The translations under genes and the position numbers were made by a program. A DNA stretch of 57,077 nucleotides from the NCBI GenBank assembly GCA_025355345.1, contig JANXZU010000087.1, forward strand, positions 1 to 57,077, written 5' to 3'. Below the pieces are notes generated by a model. It did no database searches. It worked only from the letters and a program-made list of their open reading frames with translations, and was not told the origin of the DNA. The stretch is from Syntrophaceae bacterium. GTDB lineage: Bacteria; Desulfobacterota; Syntrophia; Syntrophales; Smithellaceae. Below are positions 8,597 through 17,123 of the stretch, piece by piece (position 1 is the stretch's first letter; each line of letters starts with the position of its first letter).

Positions 8597-9700
8597 ATGA
8601 AAAAAATTGTTTTGTTGATTGTTGTCTTTTTGTGTCACCTGGCCGCTTATTTGACTCTCTGGCCGGTACCAATTAAGCCTGTAATCTGGAATGCGCCGAT
8701 GCCACCGGGCTACGTCGCACCTCACGCGGTCAATACAAGGCTTGCCAACCTCAAGATGATTTCTCTGGGTACGGAAGTCGGGCCGGAACATATCGCCATC
8801 GGTAAAGACGGCAAGCTTTACACCACAGTTGCCAGCGGTAATATCCTGCGCATGAATCCGGAAGGCAGCGCGCGCGAAGTTTTTATAAATACCGGCGGGC
8901 GGGTACTTGGCTTCGACTTTGACGCCACCGGAAATCTGATCGCTGCTGATGTCAACAATGGACTGCTGTCGATAAGCCCGGAGAAGAAGATCACCGTGTT
9001 GACCGACAAGGTTAACGACAAACCAATTCTATATGCTGATGCGGTAGTGGTAGCCAAATCCGGCAAGATTTATTTTAGTGACGCGTCAACCCGCTTTGCA
9101 CCTAAAGATTGGGGAGGGACGTTTGAAGCCAGCGTGCTGGATATCCTAGAGCAGTCAGCAACAGGCCGCATATTGGAGTACGACCCGGCAAATAAAACTA
9201 CCCGTGTCGTCGCGAAAGGTTTTAGTTTTGCCAACGGCGTAGCATTGAGCAAGAATGAGCAAACTCTTTTCGTTAATGAAACCGGTAAATACAGGGTGTG
9301 GAAACTATCAGTTGCCGCAAATGATCTGGATATCGCGACTGCGAACAGTCAGGCGGAAGTGCTGCTGGACAACCTGCCCGGCTACCCCGACAACCTGATG
9401 CGAGGTCTTGACGGAAAAATCTGGCTGGGGTTTGCCAAGCCCCGTAACATCACAATAGATAAACTGGCTACAAAACCGTTTATGCGTAAGCTTACACTGC
9501 GTCTGCCGCGCGTGTTTTGGCCGATGCCCAAAGCCTACGGACATGTTTTGGCTTTCACGGAAGACGGCAAAATTGTGGCTGATTTGCAAGACCCAAGCGG
9601 CGCTTATCCGGAAACAACGGCCGTGACGGAAACCTCTGAACGGCTCTATATCCAGAGCCTGCATGCCCACGGACTGGGCTGGCTGCCAAAGTCTAAATGA
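8597..9700 (+). CDS. SMP-30/strictosidine-synthase-like beta-propeller protein, membrane-anchored
   Basis: A 367-residue protein with a hydrophobic N terminus (residues 3-24, a signal anchor or uncleaved signal) followed by a six-bladed beta-propeller of the SMP-30/APMAP/strictosidine synthase class. Landmarks are GPEHIAIGKDGKLYT, GFDFDATGNLIAAD, GKIYFSDASTRF and FANGVALSKNEQTLFVNE, then PGYPDNLMRGLDGKIWLG. Relatives are lactonases, arylesterases or strictosidine synthase-like hydrolases facing the periplasm or lumen. The metal-ligand Glu/Asn/Asp positions look at least partly kept. It starts 13 bp after the carboxyltransferase gene with AAGAGGT before the ATG, which suggests co-transcription, though no functional link is obvious. 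Substrate unknown. Confidence 0.82.
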   Translation: MKKIVLLIVVFLCHLAAYLTLWPVPIKPVIWNAPMPPGYVAPHAVNTRLANLKMISLGTEVGPEHIAIGKDGKLYTTVASGNILRMNPEGSAREVFINTGGRVLGFDFDATGNLIAADVNNGLLSISPEKKITVLTDKVNDKPILYADAVVVAKSGKIYFSDASTRFAPKDWGGTFEASVLDILEQSATGRILEYDPANKTTRVVAKGFSFANGVALSKNEQTLFVNETGKYRVWKLSVAANDLDIATANSQAEVLLDNLPGYPDNLMRGLDGKIWLGFAKPRNITIDKLATKPFMRKLTLRLPRVFWPMPKAYGHVLAFTEDGKIVADLQDPSGAYPETTAVTETSERLYIQSLHAHGLGWLPKSK

Positions 9701-9870
9701 TTTCTTATTTTTATATGTGGTAAAAAATAGAAGACAGTTTTTCCATGTTATATGGTTTAATATCATTATAAGTGTAAAATCGTTCCATCTATATATTCTG
9801 TTATGATGGAATATTTTCCGTCTATTACACTGTTATGCATCCATTGGACTCAATCAAGAGAGTTTTACCT

Positions 9871-10440
9871 ATGAAACGTTGTGAATGGTCCAAAAGAAGC
9901 GAATTGGAGCAGTCCTATCATGATAATGAATGGGGCGTAGCAATTCACGACGACAGAAAACTATTCGAGTTCCTGATTTTAGAAGGCGCGCAGGCAGGAC
10001 TAAGCTGGTCCACCATTCTTAAAAAGCGGGAAGGTTACAGAAGAGCATTTGACAATTTTGACGCCACGAAAATCTCCCAATATTGCGAGAATGACATTTC
10101 CCGATTGCTTGGTAATTCAGAGATCATAAGAAACAAGCTCAAAATTAACGCGGCCATCACCAACGCCAAAGCCTTATTGCAGGTACAGGAACAATTTGGA
10201 AGCTTTGATCATTATATCTGGCAGTTTGTTAATAATATACCTATTCAAAACTCGTGGAAAAAGATGGCTGACATACCCGCAGGCACTCCCGAGTCTGAAG
10301 CCATGAGCAAAGATTTACAGAAAAGAGGATTCAAGTTCGTTGGGAAAACAATTTGCTACGCATTCATGCAAGCCGTTGGTATGGTGAATGATCATATTGC
10401 AGGTTGTTTCAGGTACGAGGAAATCAATAATCCTGATTGA
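9871..10440 (+). CDS. tag: DNA-3-methyladenine glycosylase I
   Basis: The protein is 189 residues from the ATG at 9871, which begins MKRCEWSKRSELEQSYHDNEWG, the usual Tag N terminus; an ATG 36 bp upstream would add a non-conserved tail. Tag removes 3-methyladenine from alkylated DNA in the cytoplasm. Conserved features are the zinc-site Cys4 and His near the N terminus, EGAQAGLSWSTILKKREGYR, NKLKINAAITNAKA, KRGFKFVGKTICYAFMQA and the C-terminal VNDHIAGCF carrying the other zinc ligands. Length and order match the E. coli enzyme. It stands alone, after about 170 bp of AT-rich spacer with no clear regulatory motif. Confidence 0.95.
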   Translation: MKRCEWSKRSELEQSYHDNEWGVAIHDDRKLFEFLILEGAQAGLSWSTILKKREGYRRAFDNFDATKISQYCENDISRLLGNSEIIRNKLKINAAITNAKALLQVQEQFGSFDHYIWQFVNNIPIQNSWKKMADIPAGTPESEAMSKDLQKRGFKFVGKTICYAFMQAVGMVNDHIAGCFRYEEINNPD

Positions 10441-10561
10441 CCTGGTTACTAAAAAGCAAATCAAGCCGGATCCTGCAATAAAGATGTAAAAGATGAACTT
10501 GATGGGTCTTTATAAGTTCAAAGAGGGGTACTATTCTTCATACCTGCACATACAATTACTT

Positions 10562-11512
10562 TTAATTGTCGATCACCTTGATGCTTGGAGGTGAGCCGAC
10601 AACCGGAAGATTGATAAATTTCATAATTGACGGTTGAAACTTCTGGAAATACTCACTGCCATTGCGGGGGTCAGATGAAGGCAACTCCAGCGTTAAAGTA
10701 AAAATGTTGCGTTCATGACCGGCATAGTTGCCGAGTGATCCGGGATAATAGCCGAATTTTTTGAAAGGATGATTTGCCTCCTTAGATATTTTCTCCATCC
10801 ATTGCTCAAAGGAATTCAAATCTGATGAAGGCCCGTCGTAATCAAAAAAATTAAGAGGTGAATGCACCGACAATATTTTTTGCGGTTTAAATCTCTTGAT
10901 CAAAGCAATCTGAAACAGTGTTTCCTGCTCTGATGCCGGTTTTGACCCCGGATAATAGCGCTTGTTCTTCTTCCCCCTGGCAATCCATTGACGAATCGCG
11001 CTTGCCTGCCAGTCCTTTGTGGGGAAATTTCTGTTGACATCAACACCACCGGCATTGACACGAGTTGGCAAGGTCGCTAAAAAACCATCAGGATTAACAA
11101 GCGGCGCAATCACAATGCACTTGTCTTTAAACAGCACATGATTGTCTTTAACAAAATTGGCCAGCTTAAACATGAGATGGACAGTCGGCAATTCATCGCC
11201 ATGCACGCCACCTAAAAATAAAACGCAGTTGCCTTTGGCATTACCGAAACAAGTAAACATTAGAGGATGCTTGTTTTTTGAAGTCCTGTGATATTCCCAG
11301 GATATTGCTGCTGGGTTGATGTCTTTCCACCCATATCTGGTGCTTTGCTGCTCTAGCACGCTCATGTATTTTTTAAAATCATTAGATGATGTATCGTAAG
11401 AGTAAACAAGAGAAGGCAAAAATAGAAAAAACAGCAGGGAAAACAATAATGATAAACGAGGATTACTGCAGGGCATCTTTGGCCGAATGACAGGTGTGTT
11501 TGGTTTATTCAT
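10562..11512 (-). CDS. Secreted M14-family zinc carboxypeptidase (MpaA-like)
   Basis: A 316-residue protein with a signal peptide (hydrophobic stretch about 21-37, cleavage near VYSYD). The M14 zinc site is visible: GGVHGDELP supplies the His and Glu ligands near residue 105, and LSVHSPLNF supplies the second His. NPDGFL and DVNRNFPT are the substrate-carboxylate motifs, and TLELPSSDP contains the likely catalytic Glu. The closest familiar group is the murein-peptide amidase MpaA and related short M14 enzymes, so a role in peptidoglycan peptide trimming in the periplasm is likely. The start has no good ribosome site; a Met at residue 13 would also give a signal peptide. It begins 20 bp after the gltX stop and is probably the last gene of the ispDF-gltX transcript. 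Confidence 0.85.
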   Translation of the reverse strand: MNKPNTPVIRPKMPCSNPRLSLLFSLLFFLFLPSLVYSYDTSSNDFKKYMSVLEQQSTRYGWKDINPAAISWEYHRTSKNKHPLMFTCFGNAKGNCVLFLGGVHGDELPTVHLMFKLANFVKDNHVLFKDKCIVIAPLVNPDGFLATLPTRVNAGGVDVNRNFPTKDWQASAIRQWIARGKKNKRYYPGSKPASEQETLFQIALIKRFKPQKILSVHSPLNFFDYDGPSSDLNSFEQWMEKISKEANHPFKKFGYYPGSLGNYAGHERNIFTLTLELPSSDPRNGSEYFQKFQPSIMKFINLPVVGSPPSIKVIDN

Positions 11513-11532
11513 TATTGCAAGAGGGTTCCATT

Positions 11533-12972
11533 TTATTTATTATACTGCTGCAATCTTTTTGCGGCTTTCTCTTTACCCAAAACCTCAAATACACGATCGA
11601 GTTCCGGCCCATGCACAACACCGGTAAGCGCCGCACGTATAGGCATAAATAATTCCTTGCCTTTAACTCCTGTTTTTTCTTTGACGTATTTTATTGCCCC
11701 GGCATACAAATCCTTAGGTAGGCCTTGTGCGGCAGCAAGATATTCCCCAAAGGTCGTTACCACTTTTCTGGCACCCTCTGTGGCAAGAATTTCCTTTGCA
11801 GCATCCGTCAGTTCATATTGCTCATCAAAAAAGAAACGAATATGGCCGCCAATATCGGTTAGTTTTATTAAGTCATTTTTAACCGTATCAATTACATTTT
11901 TCAACCACTGAGCATCCAGTTTGTCCGGCTGATAACCTGCCTGCTGCAAAAAAGGAAAAAGTCTTTTGATGAAATCTTCATTTTCGCAATTTCTAATATA
12001 TATGGCATTGAGCCAGTGAAGTTTTTCTTCATCAAATATCGCCCCACTTTTGGAGGCACGCTCAAGCGAAAAGGCCGCAATCATTTCTTCGCGAGACAAG
12101 ACTTCCCGGCCTTCCGTAAAAGAACTTCCTAGCAATCCCAGATAATTAATCAGCGCTTCCGGTAGAATGCCCTGTTTGCGGAATTCGCCAACAGAGACTG
12201 AACCGTGACGCTTGCTGAGCTTGGACCGATCTTTACCCAGAATCAGGCAATGATGCGCGAAAGTTGGCGACTCAAAACCAAAAGCCCGGTAAAGCATAAT
12301 TTGCAGGGCGGTATTGGAAAGATGATCTTCACCACGAATGACATGCGTAATCGCCATGAGATGATCATCTATAACTACGGCAAAATTGTACGCGGGCATA
12401 CCATTGGAACGAACGATGATGAAATCACCAATTGCTTCACCCTCAAATTTCATGGCTCCACGGATTAAATCATCAAATTCTACGGTCAGATGAGGTACTT
12501 TAAACCGATAGGAATGTTTTCTGCCCTGCTCTTCCCTGGCTTTACGCTCATCAGGCGAAAGATTGCGGCACTTGCCCATGTAGCGCGGCATCCGCTTGCT
12601 CAGGATCAGCGACTGACGCTCTTCTTCGAGTTCTTCTTCAGTACAATAGCAGGGATAAACCTTATCGGTGGCAATAAGCTTTTGAAGGTGATCCTCATAA
12701 ATGTTGAGGCGCTGGCTTTGTTTATAAGGGCCGTAAGCTCCTTCTTTTTGCGGCCCTTCATCCCAATCCATACCCAGCCATTTTAAATCATCGATCAGAT
12801 TTAGCTGATAGGATAAGGCGCTGCGGGATTCGTCTGTATCTTCAATCCGCAGAATAAATTCTCCACCGAAGTGGCGGGCAAACATCCAGTTGAACAATGC
12901 CGTGCGCGCGTTACCCACATGAAGCTCTCCGGTTGGAGAAGGCGCAAATCTAACCCTGGGCTTTGGAGCCAT
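11533..12972 (-). CDS. gltX: Glutamyl-tRNA synthetase
   Basis: A 479-residue class I synthetase. The HIGH-type motif appears as RFAPSPTGELHVGNARTALF at the N terminus and the KMSKS-type motif as KLSKRHG near residue 245. Other family marks are RIEDTDESRS, YNFAVVIDDHLM and THVIRGEDHLSNT. The C-terminal anticodon-binding region is helical with GVKGKELFMPIRAALTG. It charges tRNA-Glu in the cytoplasm. AAGGA lies 7 bases before the ATG, and the start overlaps the end of ispDF by 23 bp, so translation is probably coupled. Whether it is discriminating or also charges tRNA-Gln cannot be told here. Confidence 0.96.
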   Translation of the reverse strand: MAPKPRVRFAPSPTGELHVGNARTALFNWMFARHFGGEFILRIEDTDESRSALSYQLNLIDDLKWLGMDWDEGPQKEGAYGPYKQSQRLNIYEDHLQKLIATDKVYPCYCTEEELEEERQSLILSKRMPRYMGKCRNLSPDERKAREEQGRKHSYRFKVPHLTVEFDDLIRGAMKFEGEAIGDFIIVRSNGMPAYNFAVVIDDHLMAITHVIRGEDHLSNTALQIMLYRAFGFESPTFAHHCLILGKDRSKLSKRHGSVSVGEFRKQGILPEALINYLGLLGSSFTEGREVLSREEMIAAFSLERASKSGAIFDEEKLHWLNAIYIRNCENEDFIKRLFPFLQQAGYQPDKLDAQWLKNVIDTVKNDLIKLTDIGGHIRFFFDEQYELTDAAKEILATEGARKVVTTFGEYLAAAQGLPKDLYAGAIKYVKEKTGVKGKELFMPIRAALTGVVHGPELDRVFEVLGKEKAAKRLQQYNK

Positions 12973-14152
12973 TTGTTTTCCTTTCCGTTACGCAAGCAGT
13001 GGCAAATACCGCTACACCTTCATTATTGCCTACAAAGCCCATGCCTTCGTTGGTTTTTGCTTTAACGTTTACCGTTGCTTCAGAAATTTCCAGTGTCCGT
13101 GCTATATTGATTACCATAGCTGCGGCATACGGCGCAAGCTTGGGTTTTTCCATTACTACAGTGGCATCGATATTATTAATAAGAAATCCTTTTGCTTCGA
13201 TAATATTCTTGACCCTCTCCAAAAGAATAATACTGGAAATATCTTTATAGGCCTGATCGCTATCCGGGAAATGCCTTCCAATATCGCCGCATCCAGCCGC
13301 GCCCAAAAGCGCATCACAAATGGCATGGAGAAGTGCATCGGCATCAGAATGACCCATCAGGCCGTAATCTAATGGCATTTCCACACCGCCGAGGATGAGT
13401 TTTCTGCCTGCGGCAAATCTGTGGCTGTCGTAACCAAAACCGCTGCGAGTGTTCACTATCGTTCCAACCTTGTTTTTTATAAATGCTTCCGCAATAATCA
13501 GATCTTCCGGAGTAGTAATTTTAATGTTTTCATAAGAACCGGCGATCATTTTTACTTTTGTGCCAATCCTTTCGACCAAAGACGCGTCATCGGTACCATA
13601 AAATTTATCGCTTACCGCCGCGGCATAGGCCTTCTGCAAAACATCAAAGGCGAATGCCTGCGGAGTTTGTGTCAACCATAAATTATTTCTAGGCAGTGTC
13701 GCTTCTACCAGGTCAGTGTCTGCGGTTTGTTTTACTGTGTCTTTAACTTTAACACCAATCGAAGCAGCGCCATCACTTTTTGCGGCGTCAACAACTTTAA
13801 TTATCATCTCTTCAGTTAGCAGAGGTCGAACGCCATCATGAATTACCACTACATCACAAATACCTGCAATTGCGTAAAGACCGTTTCTTACGGAATCCTG
13901 ACGCTCTTTACCACCGGCAACAATGGCTATCACCTTGGTCAAATCATATTTATCTACCAACTGCTTTCGGACGGAGATCAAATCATCCGGGGGCACAACC
14001 AAAACAATTTGATCGATAACTTTTGCCTGCTGAAATATTTTTAGGGCGCGGACCAGCACCGGAACACCAGCCAATAGCAAGTATTGCTTGGCAACAGAAG
14101 AGCCTAATCTAAGTCCTGCACCGCCGGCTGTAATGATGGCTACAGTCTTCAT
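12950..14152 (-). CDS. ispDF: Bifunctional IspD/IspF isoprenoid biosynthesis enzyme
   Basis: A 400-residue fusion. Residues 1-225 are IspD (MEP cytidylyltransferase): AAGGAGLRLGSSVAKQYL carries the CTP-binding loop, followed by VVPPDD and VIHDGVRPLL. Residues about 240-395 are IspF: GFGYDSHRFAAG, the zinc-site GHSDADALLHAICDALLGA and DIGRHFPDSD. The enzymes catalyse two separated steps of the MEP pathway. The start at 14152 is chosen because MKTVAIITAGGAG is the true IspD N terminus; a frame opening 46 codons upstream is only translated repeat. No clear ribosome site precedes the ATG, and a Family C palindrome lies 4 bases from it. Its stop overlaps gltX. Confidence 0.95.
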   Translation of the reverse strand: MKTVAIITAGGAGLRLGSSVAKQYLLLAGVPVLVRALKIFQQAKVIDQIVLVVPPDDLISVRKQLVDKYDLTKVIAIVAGGKERQDSVRNGLYAIAGICDVVVIHDGVRPLLTEEMIIKVVDAAKSDGAASIGVKVKDTVKQTADTDLVEATLPRNNLWLTQTPQAFAFDVLQKAYAAAVSDKFYGTDDASLVERIGTKVKMIAGSYENIKITTPEDLIIAEAFIKNKVGTIVNTRSGFGYDSHRFAAGRKLILGGVEMPLDYGLMGHSDADALLHAICDALLGAAGCGDIGRHFPDSDQAYKDISSIILLERVKNIIEAKGFLINNIDATVVMEKPKLAPYAAAMVINIARTLEISEATVNVKAKTNEGMGFVGNNEGVAVFATACVTERKTNGSKAQG

Positions 14153-14156
14153 ACTG

Positions 14157-14273
14157 ATTCGCTTTCTTTGGCTAACTTTGTTGGCATCGTTGTCGGCTTC
14201 TTCAACGTATGTACAATACGTCTCGTCGCCTCCTCCTTGCCACCGCGTTATCCTTTGAAAGCGAAATGGTATT
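14157..14273. repeat. Family C palindromic repeat, copy C2, abutting ispDF
   Basis: The terminal inverted repeats are GATTCGCTTTC (14156-14166) and GAAAGCGAAATGGTATT (ending 14273). On the minus strand the interior reads AAGGAGGAGGCGACGAGACG, a GTAT/ATAC dyad, then AAGAAGCCGACAACGATGCC. Copy C3 at 50.2 kb shares both the ends and this interior. It fills nearly all of the space between the terminator at 14288 and the ispDF start codon. Confidence 0.8.
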
Positions 14274-14287
14274 ATCTGGTTATTCCC

Positions 14288-14327
14288 CAAAAAACATAAG
14301 CCCGGAAAATAATCTTCCCGGGCTTAT
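14288..14327 (-). terminator. Rho-independent terminator after the PIN/TRAM gene
   Basis: The 10-bp stem ATAAGCCCGG (14296-14305) pairs with CCGGGCTTAT (14318-14327). On the minus strand it is followed by a run of six T (A run at 14289-14294). It lies 58 bp after the PIN/TRAM stop codon and isolates ispDF-gltX from that transcript. Confidence 0.85.
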
Positions 14328-14385
14328 TTACCAAAGGTATTTCTTTCCGGATTCAAAAGATAACGCCTGTTTAAAATTATGTTTG

Positions 14386-15402
14386 TTAGTTTTGGTGATT
14401 CTTCTTTTCTGCCATTTCCTTTAATTCCGTAAAAATCATCCTGCCCGCAGTTGTCTGCAAAACACTGGTGACAACCACTTCAACATTCATATTCAGCATC
14501 TTCTGAGCATGATCTACGATAATCATCGTCCCGTCATCCAGATAGCCCACACCCTGCCCCAGTTCCTTGCCTTCGCGCATAATTTTTACTGTCATTTGTT
14601 CACCGGGCAAGACAACCGGCTTCATGGCATTAGCCAACTCATTGACGTTCAAAACCCGGACACCTTGCAATTCGGCCACTTTGTTCAAATTATAGTCATT
14701 GGTTAAAAGTTTGGCATCAATTTTCTTAGCCAATGCTACAAGCTTACCATCAACTCCTTTGATCTTATTGAAGTCCTGGTCGACAATGTCAATGTTAATA
14801 GCTGAACTTTTTTGCATGCGATTGAGAATGTCTAGCCCCCGTCTTCCACGAGATCTTTTCATAGAATCGGAAGAATCAGCAACCAATTGCAACTCATTTA
14901 ATACAAACCGGGGAACTATTAATTGACCCTCAATAAAACCGCTATCACAAATATCCGCAATTCTTCCATCAATAATTACGCTGGTATCCAAAATACGAAA
15001 ATCTGATGTCGACTTATATTCCCCACCGCGAAAACTAAACTCATCAACTTTTTTTGAACCTAACACAAGACCCAAGTAGCCCATTATTCCAGTTATGAGA
15101 AGATAAATCCAGGGAATTATCTGCTGATTTTCTCGAATTTTACTGACCATGTTCAACCCGAAACCAAGAATTAAAGCAATCAGCAATCCGACTACCATTC
15201 CGGACACACCACCTATAATTATTCTTAAGGAAAGCTTACGAATATCTTTTTCAATTTTTATCACCAACAGCGCAACTATTAAACCTATAATAAAGCCGGC
15301 AATTGATTCATGGTATAAATATGGACTGTCTGCAGCTGAATAAAAGGCGATAAAATAACCACTAACCGAACAAGCAAGAATTAAGATAACTCTAATTATC
15401 AA
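14386..15402 (-). CDS. Membrane-anchored PIN/TRAM domain protein (YacL-like)
   Basis: About 338 residues. The first 110 contain roughly four membrane helices (starting IIRVILILACSVSGYF; later helices near GFIIGLIVALLVI, VSGMVVGLLIALILGFGL and WIYLLITGIMGYLGLVL). A PIN nuclease domain follows at about 135-250 with acidic landmarks ILDTSVIIDGRIADI and LTNDYNLNKVAELQG, and a TRAM domain at about 265-330 (LPGEQMTVKIMREGKELGQG and YLDDGTMIIVD). This matches the Bacillus YacL group, which often lies near ispD and carD as here. Start choice: GGAGGAGG is 8 bases from a TTG at 15402, but nearly touches a GTG at 15411, so TTG 15402 is preferred. A membrane-tethered RNase role is inferred from the fold. 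Confidence 0.88.
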   Translation of the reverse strand: MIIRVILILACSVSGYFIAFYSAADSPYLYHESIAGFIIGLIVALLVIKIEKDIRKLSLRIIIGGVSGMVVGLLIALILGFGLNMVSKIRENQQIIPWIYLLITGIMGYLGLVLGSKKVDEFSFRGGEYKSTSDFRILDTSVIIDGRIADICDSGFIEGQLIVPRFVLNELQLVADSSDSMKRSRGRRGLDILNRMQKSSAINIDIVDQDFNKIKGVDGKLVALAKKIDAKLLTNDYNLNKVAELQGVRVLNVNELANAMKPVVLPGEQMTVKIMREGKELGQGVGYLDDGTMIIVDHAQKMLNMNVEVVVTSVLQTTAGRMIFTELKEMAEKKNHQN

Positions 15403-15438
15403 CGATCTCACCTCCTCCCCGCTTACATTATTTGAATT

Positions 15439-15541
15439 GATACCAAGTTGCTATCAAGCATGAAAAAGTTTGATTTACCTGGCATAATACCAAGTAAGCT
15501 TTCAAAAATTCATAGTTTTTTTGAAAGCAACTTGTTATTAA
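15439..15541. repeat. Family A palindrome, copy A1
   Basis: The inner stem AATACCAAGT-AA-GCTTTCAAA faces TTTGAAAGC-AA-CTTGTTATT across a short AT-rich loop (15486-15540). A partial outer unit TACCAAGTTGCTATCAAGC lies at 15441. It sits between the PIN/TRAM gene start and the carD stop. Copies A2 (18.2 kb), A3 (22.5 kb) and A4 (19.1 kb) are related. Confidence 0.75.
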
Positions 15542-15550
15542 TAGTGAAAG

Positions 15551-16036
15551 TTATTGCACTGTGAAAATCATTTGCAATTCATGTTCTACCTTGGCTTCCT
15601 GTGCGTTGGTAGCCACAGATATTTCCTTAACCAGCAAATTCTTAGCCGTGTCCATCATTTTCCTTTCGCCAAAGGAAAGGTTCTTATCGCTCTTTAAAAT
15701 AAACAAATCTCGCAATACGCTGGCAATTTCAAAAACAGACCCGGTCTTTATTTTTTCCAGATACTCCCTGTAGCGCTTATTCCAGGTTTGCTTATCTATT
15801 GTGACATCTTTATTTCTTAATATCTCATATACCCTGGGTATTTCCTTCTCCAATATAACTTCACGCAACCCGACAGTCTTCGCACTTGTCATCGGAATCA
15901 TTATTTTCATGCCATTGCCCATAATTTTCATGACATAAAAAGGTTGATTTTTACCCATTACTTCCCTGTTTTCAATAGCTTCAATGACACCGACCCCCTG
16001 GGCCGGATACACCGCCAAATCCCCTACTTTAAACAT
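15551..16036 (-). CDS. carD: CarD-family RNA polymerase-binding transcription regulator
   Basis: 161 residues from ATG 16036. The N-terminal CarD/TRCF RNA-polymerase interaction domain opens MFKVGDLAVYPAQGVGVIEA and contains FYVMKIMGNGMKIMIP. The C-terminal helical DNA-binding part follows (WNKRYREYLEKIKTGS, SFGERKMMDTAKNLL). CarD binds the RNA polymerase beta subunit and stabilises open complexes, notably at rRNA promoters. An upstream in-frame start 21 codons earlier is rejected because conserved CarD proteins begin at MFKVGD and a GGTGGGGA site precedes this ATG. Its neighbour, a YacL-like PIN/TRAM gene followed by ispD, is a recurrent bacterial arrangement. Confidence 0.93.
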   Translation of the reverse strand: MFKVGDLAVYPAQGVGVIEAIENREVMGKNQPFYVMKIMGNGMKIMIPMTSAKTVGLREVILEKEIPRVYEILRNKDVTIDKQTWNKRYREYLEKIKTGSVFEIASVLRDLFILKSDKNLSFGERKMMDTAKNLLVKEISVATNAQEAKVEHELQMIFTVQ

Positions 16037-16118
16037 TTTATAAGTCCCCACCTTTCCGTGATAACGAAACAGCTTAACATCATTTGAAATTTTAGTCAAT
16101 GATTAATGATTTTCCAGA

Positions 16119-17123
16119 TTAAGGCAGAAAAAATAGAGGATTGCGCGCCTTACCGTGCAAACGGATCTCAAAATTAATATAAGCATTACCCGCTTCATCT
16201 TTTTGTCCCACCGAAGCGATAGTTTCACCTATTTTGACATTCTGATCGATCTTGACATATCTTTTCTTCAGGTGCGTGTAAACAGTCGCAAATTCCTTTT
16301 CGTGGCGGATAATAATAGTTTCACCATAATTTTTTAAAGCCGATGAGAATATAACCGTGCCTGAATCCGCTGCTTTTACCGGCGTTCCCGCGACAGACAC
16401 AATTTTAATCCAGTTATGATAAGTCTTGTTTGGCTGAATTCCGAAACGCGTTTTCACATTGCCTCGCACCGGCCAGATAAATCTTCCTGATTCCCGCTGA
16501 ATTATTTCTTTTTCCGCTGATGGTAATTTTACTTTAGACTTATTGTCATTTTTTTCATCATTGCCTTTAGGCACCGGAATTGCTTCTTTGGGAACTGATT
16601 CTTCAGCAGGCAAAACTTTTTTTGGTGGTTGTTTTTCCGTTGCTACCGGTGGCAGCACTGTTTTTTTATCCATGACCGGCTGTACACCGTTTGCCTTTAT
16701 TTCTTCCTTAGAACTTTTATTTTCAACAGGTTTCTTTGCGTTATCCGCTGTATCTGCCGCAGCGGTGGGATTTACCTGCGCATCCATACTTTTTGCATGT
16801 GTCATCACATCATCGATTACCTGCTTGGCATCAGGTATGAAAATTATGGTATCTTCCTTGACCAGTGCGGGATCTTCGATATTATTGATTTCGGCCAGAT
16901 CCTGCAATTTAATATTATAAGCTCTGGCAATGCTCCAGGCGGTTTCACCTTTTTTCACCCGATGGTAAACACCTACTGCCTGAGGCTTTTGCACCTGAGA
17001 TCCTGAACATGAAATGGTTAACTGCAGAAAAAATAAAATACAAAAAAAACAAACTAATATTTTATGCCAACTGACCAAACAACAAGCTTTCGGCAAATTG
17101 GTATTCAGTTTTATTCCTTCCAT
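16119..17123 (-). CDS. NlpD-like LysM/LytM lipoprotein with degraded metallopeptidase site
   Basis: 334 residues from ATG 17123, which has GGGGAGAG just upstream and overlaps the pcm stop. The hydrophobic N terminus ends in LTISC, a weak lipobox. A LysM peptidoglycan-binding motif lies at about 52-96 (YHRVKKGETAWSIARAYNI, ending IIFIP). A long Lys/Pro/Glu-rich linker follows, then a LytM/M23 domain at about 215-330 (GRFIWPVRGNVKTRFG). The zinc ligands expected as HxxxD and HxH are changed: HNWIK replaces HNGID-type, and YINFEI replaces HLHFEI-type. It is therefore probably a non-catalytic activator of cell-wall amidases, as NlpD and EnvC are. The pcm-nlpD order matches other proteobacteria; here rpoS does not follow. 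Confidence 0.85.
   Translation of the reverse strand: MEGIKLNTNLPKACCLVSWHKILVCFFCILFFLQLTISCSGSQVQKPQAVGVYHRVKKGETAWSIARAYNIKLQDLAEINNIEDPALVKEDTIIFIPDAKQVIDDVMTHAKSMDAQVNPTAAADTADNAKKPVENKSSKEEIKANGVQPVMDKKTVLPPVATEKQPPKKVLPAEESVPKEAIPVPKGNDEKNDNKSKVKLPSAEKEIIQRESGRFIWPVRGNVKTRFGIQPNKTYHNWIKIVSVAGTPVKAADSGTVIFSSALKNYGETIIIRHEKEFATVYTHLKKRYVKIDQNVKIGETIASVGQKDEAGNAYINFEIRLHGKARNPLFFLP

Noticed and set aside
14153..14290. N-terminal extension of IspDF by 46 codons
   Set aside because: The extension is the translation of palindromic repeat C2; IspD homologues start at MKTVAIITAGGAG.
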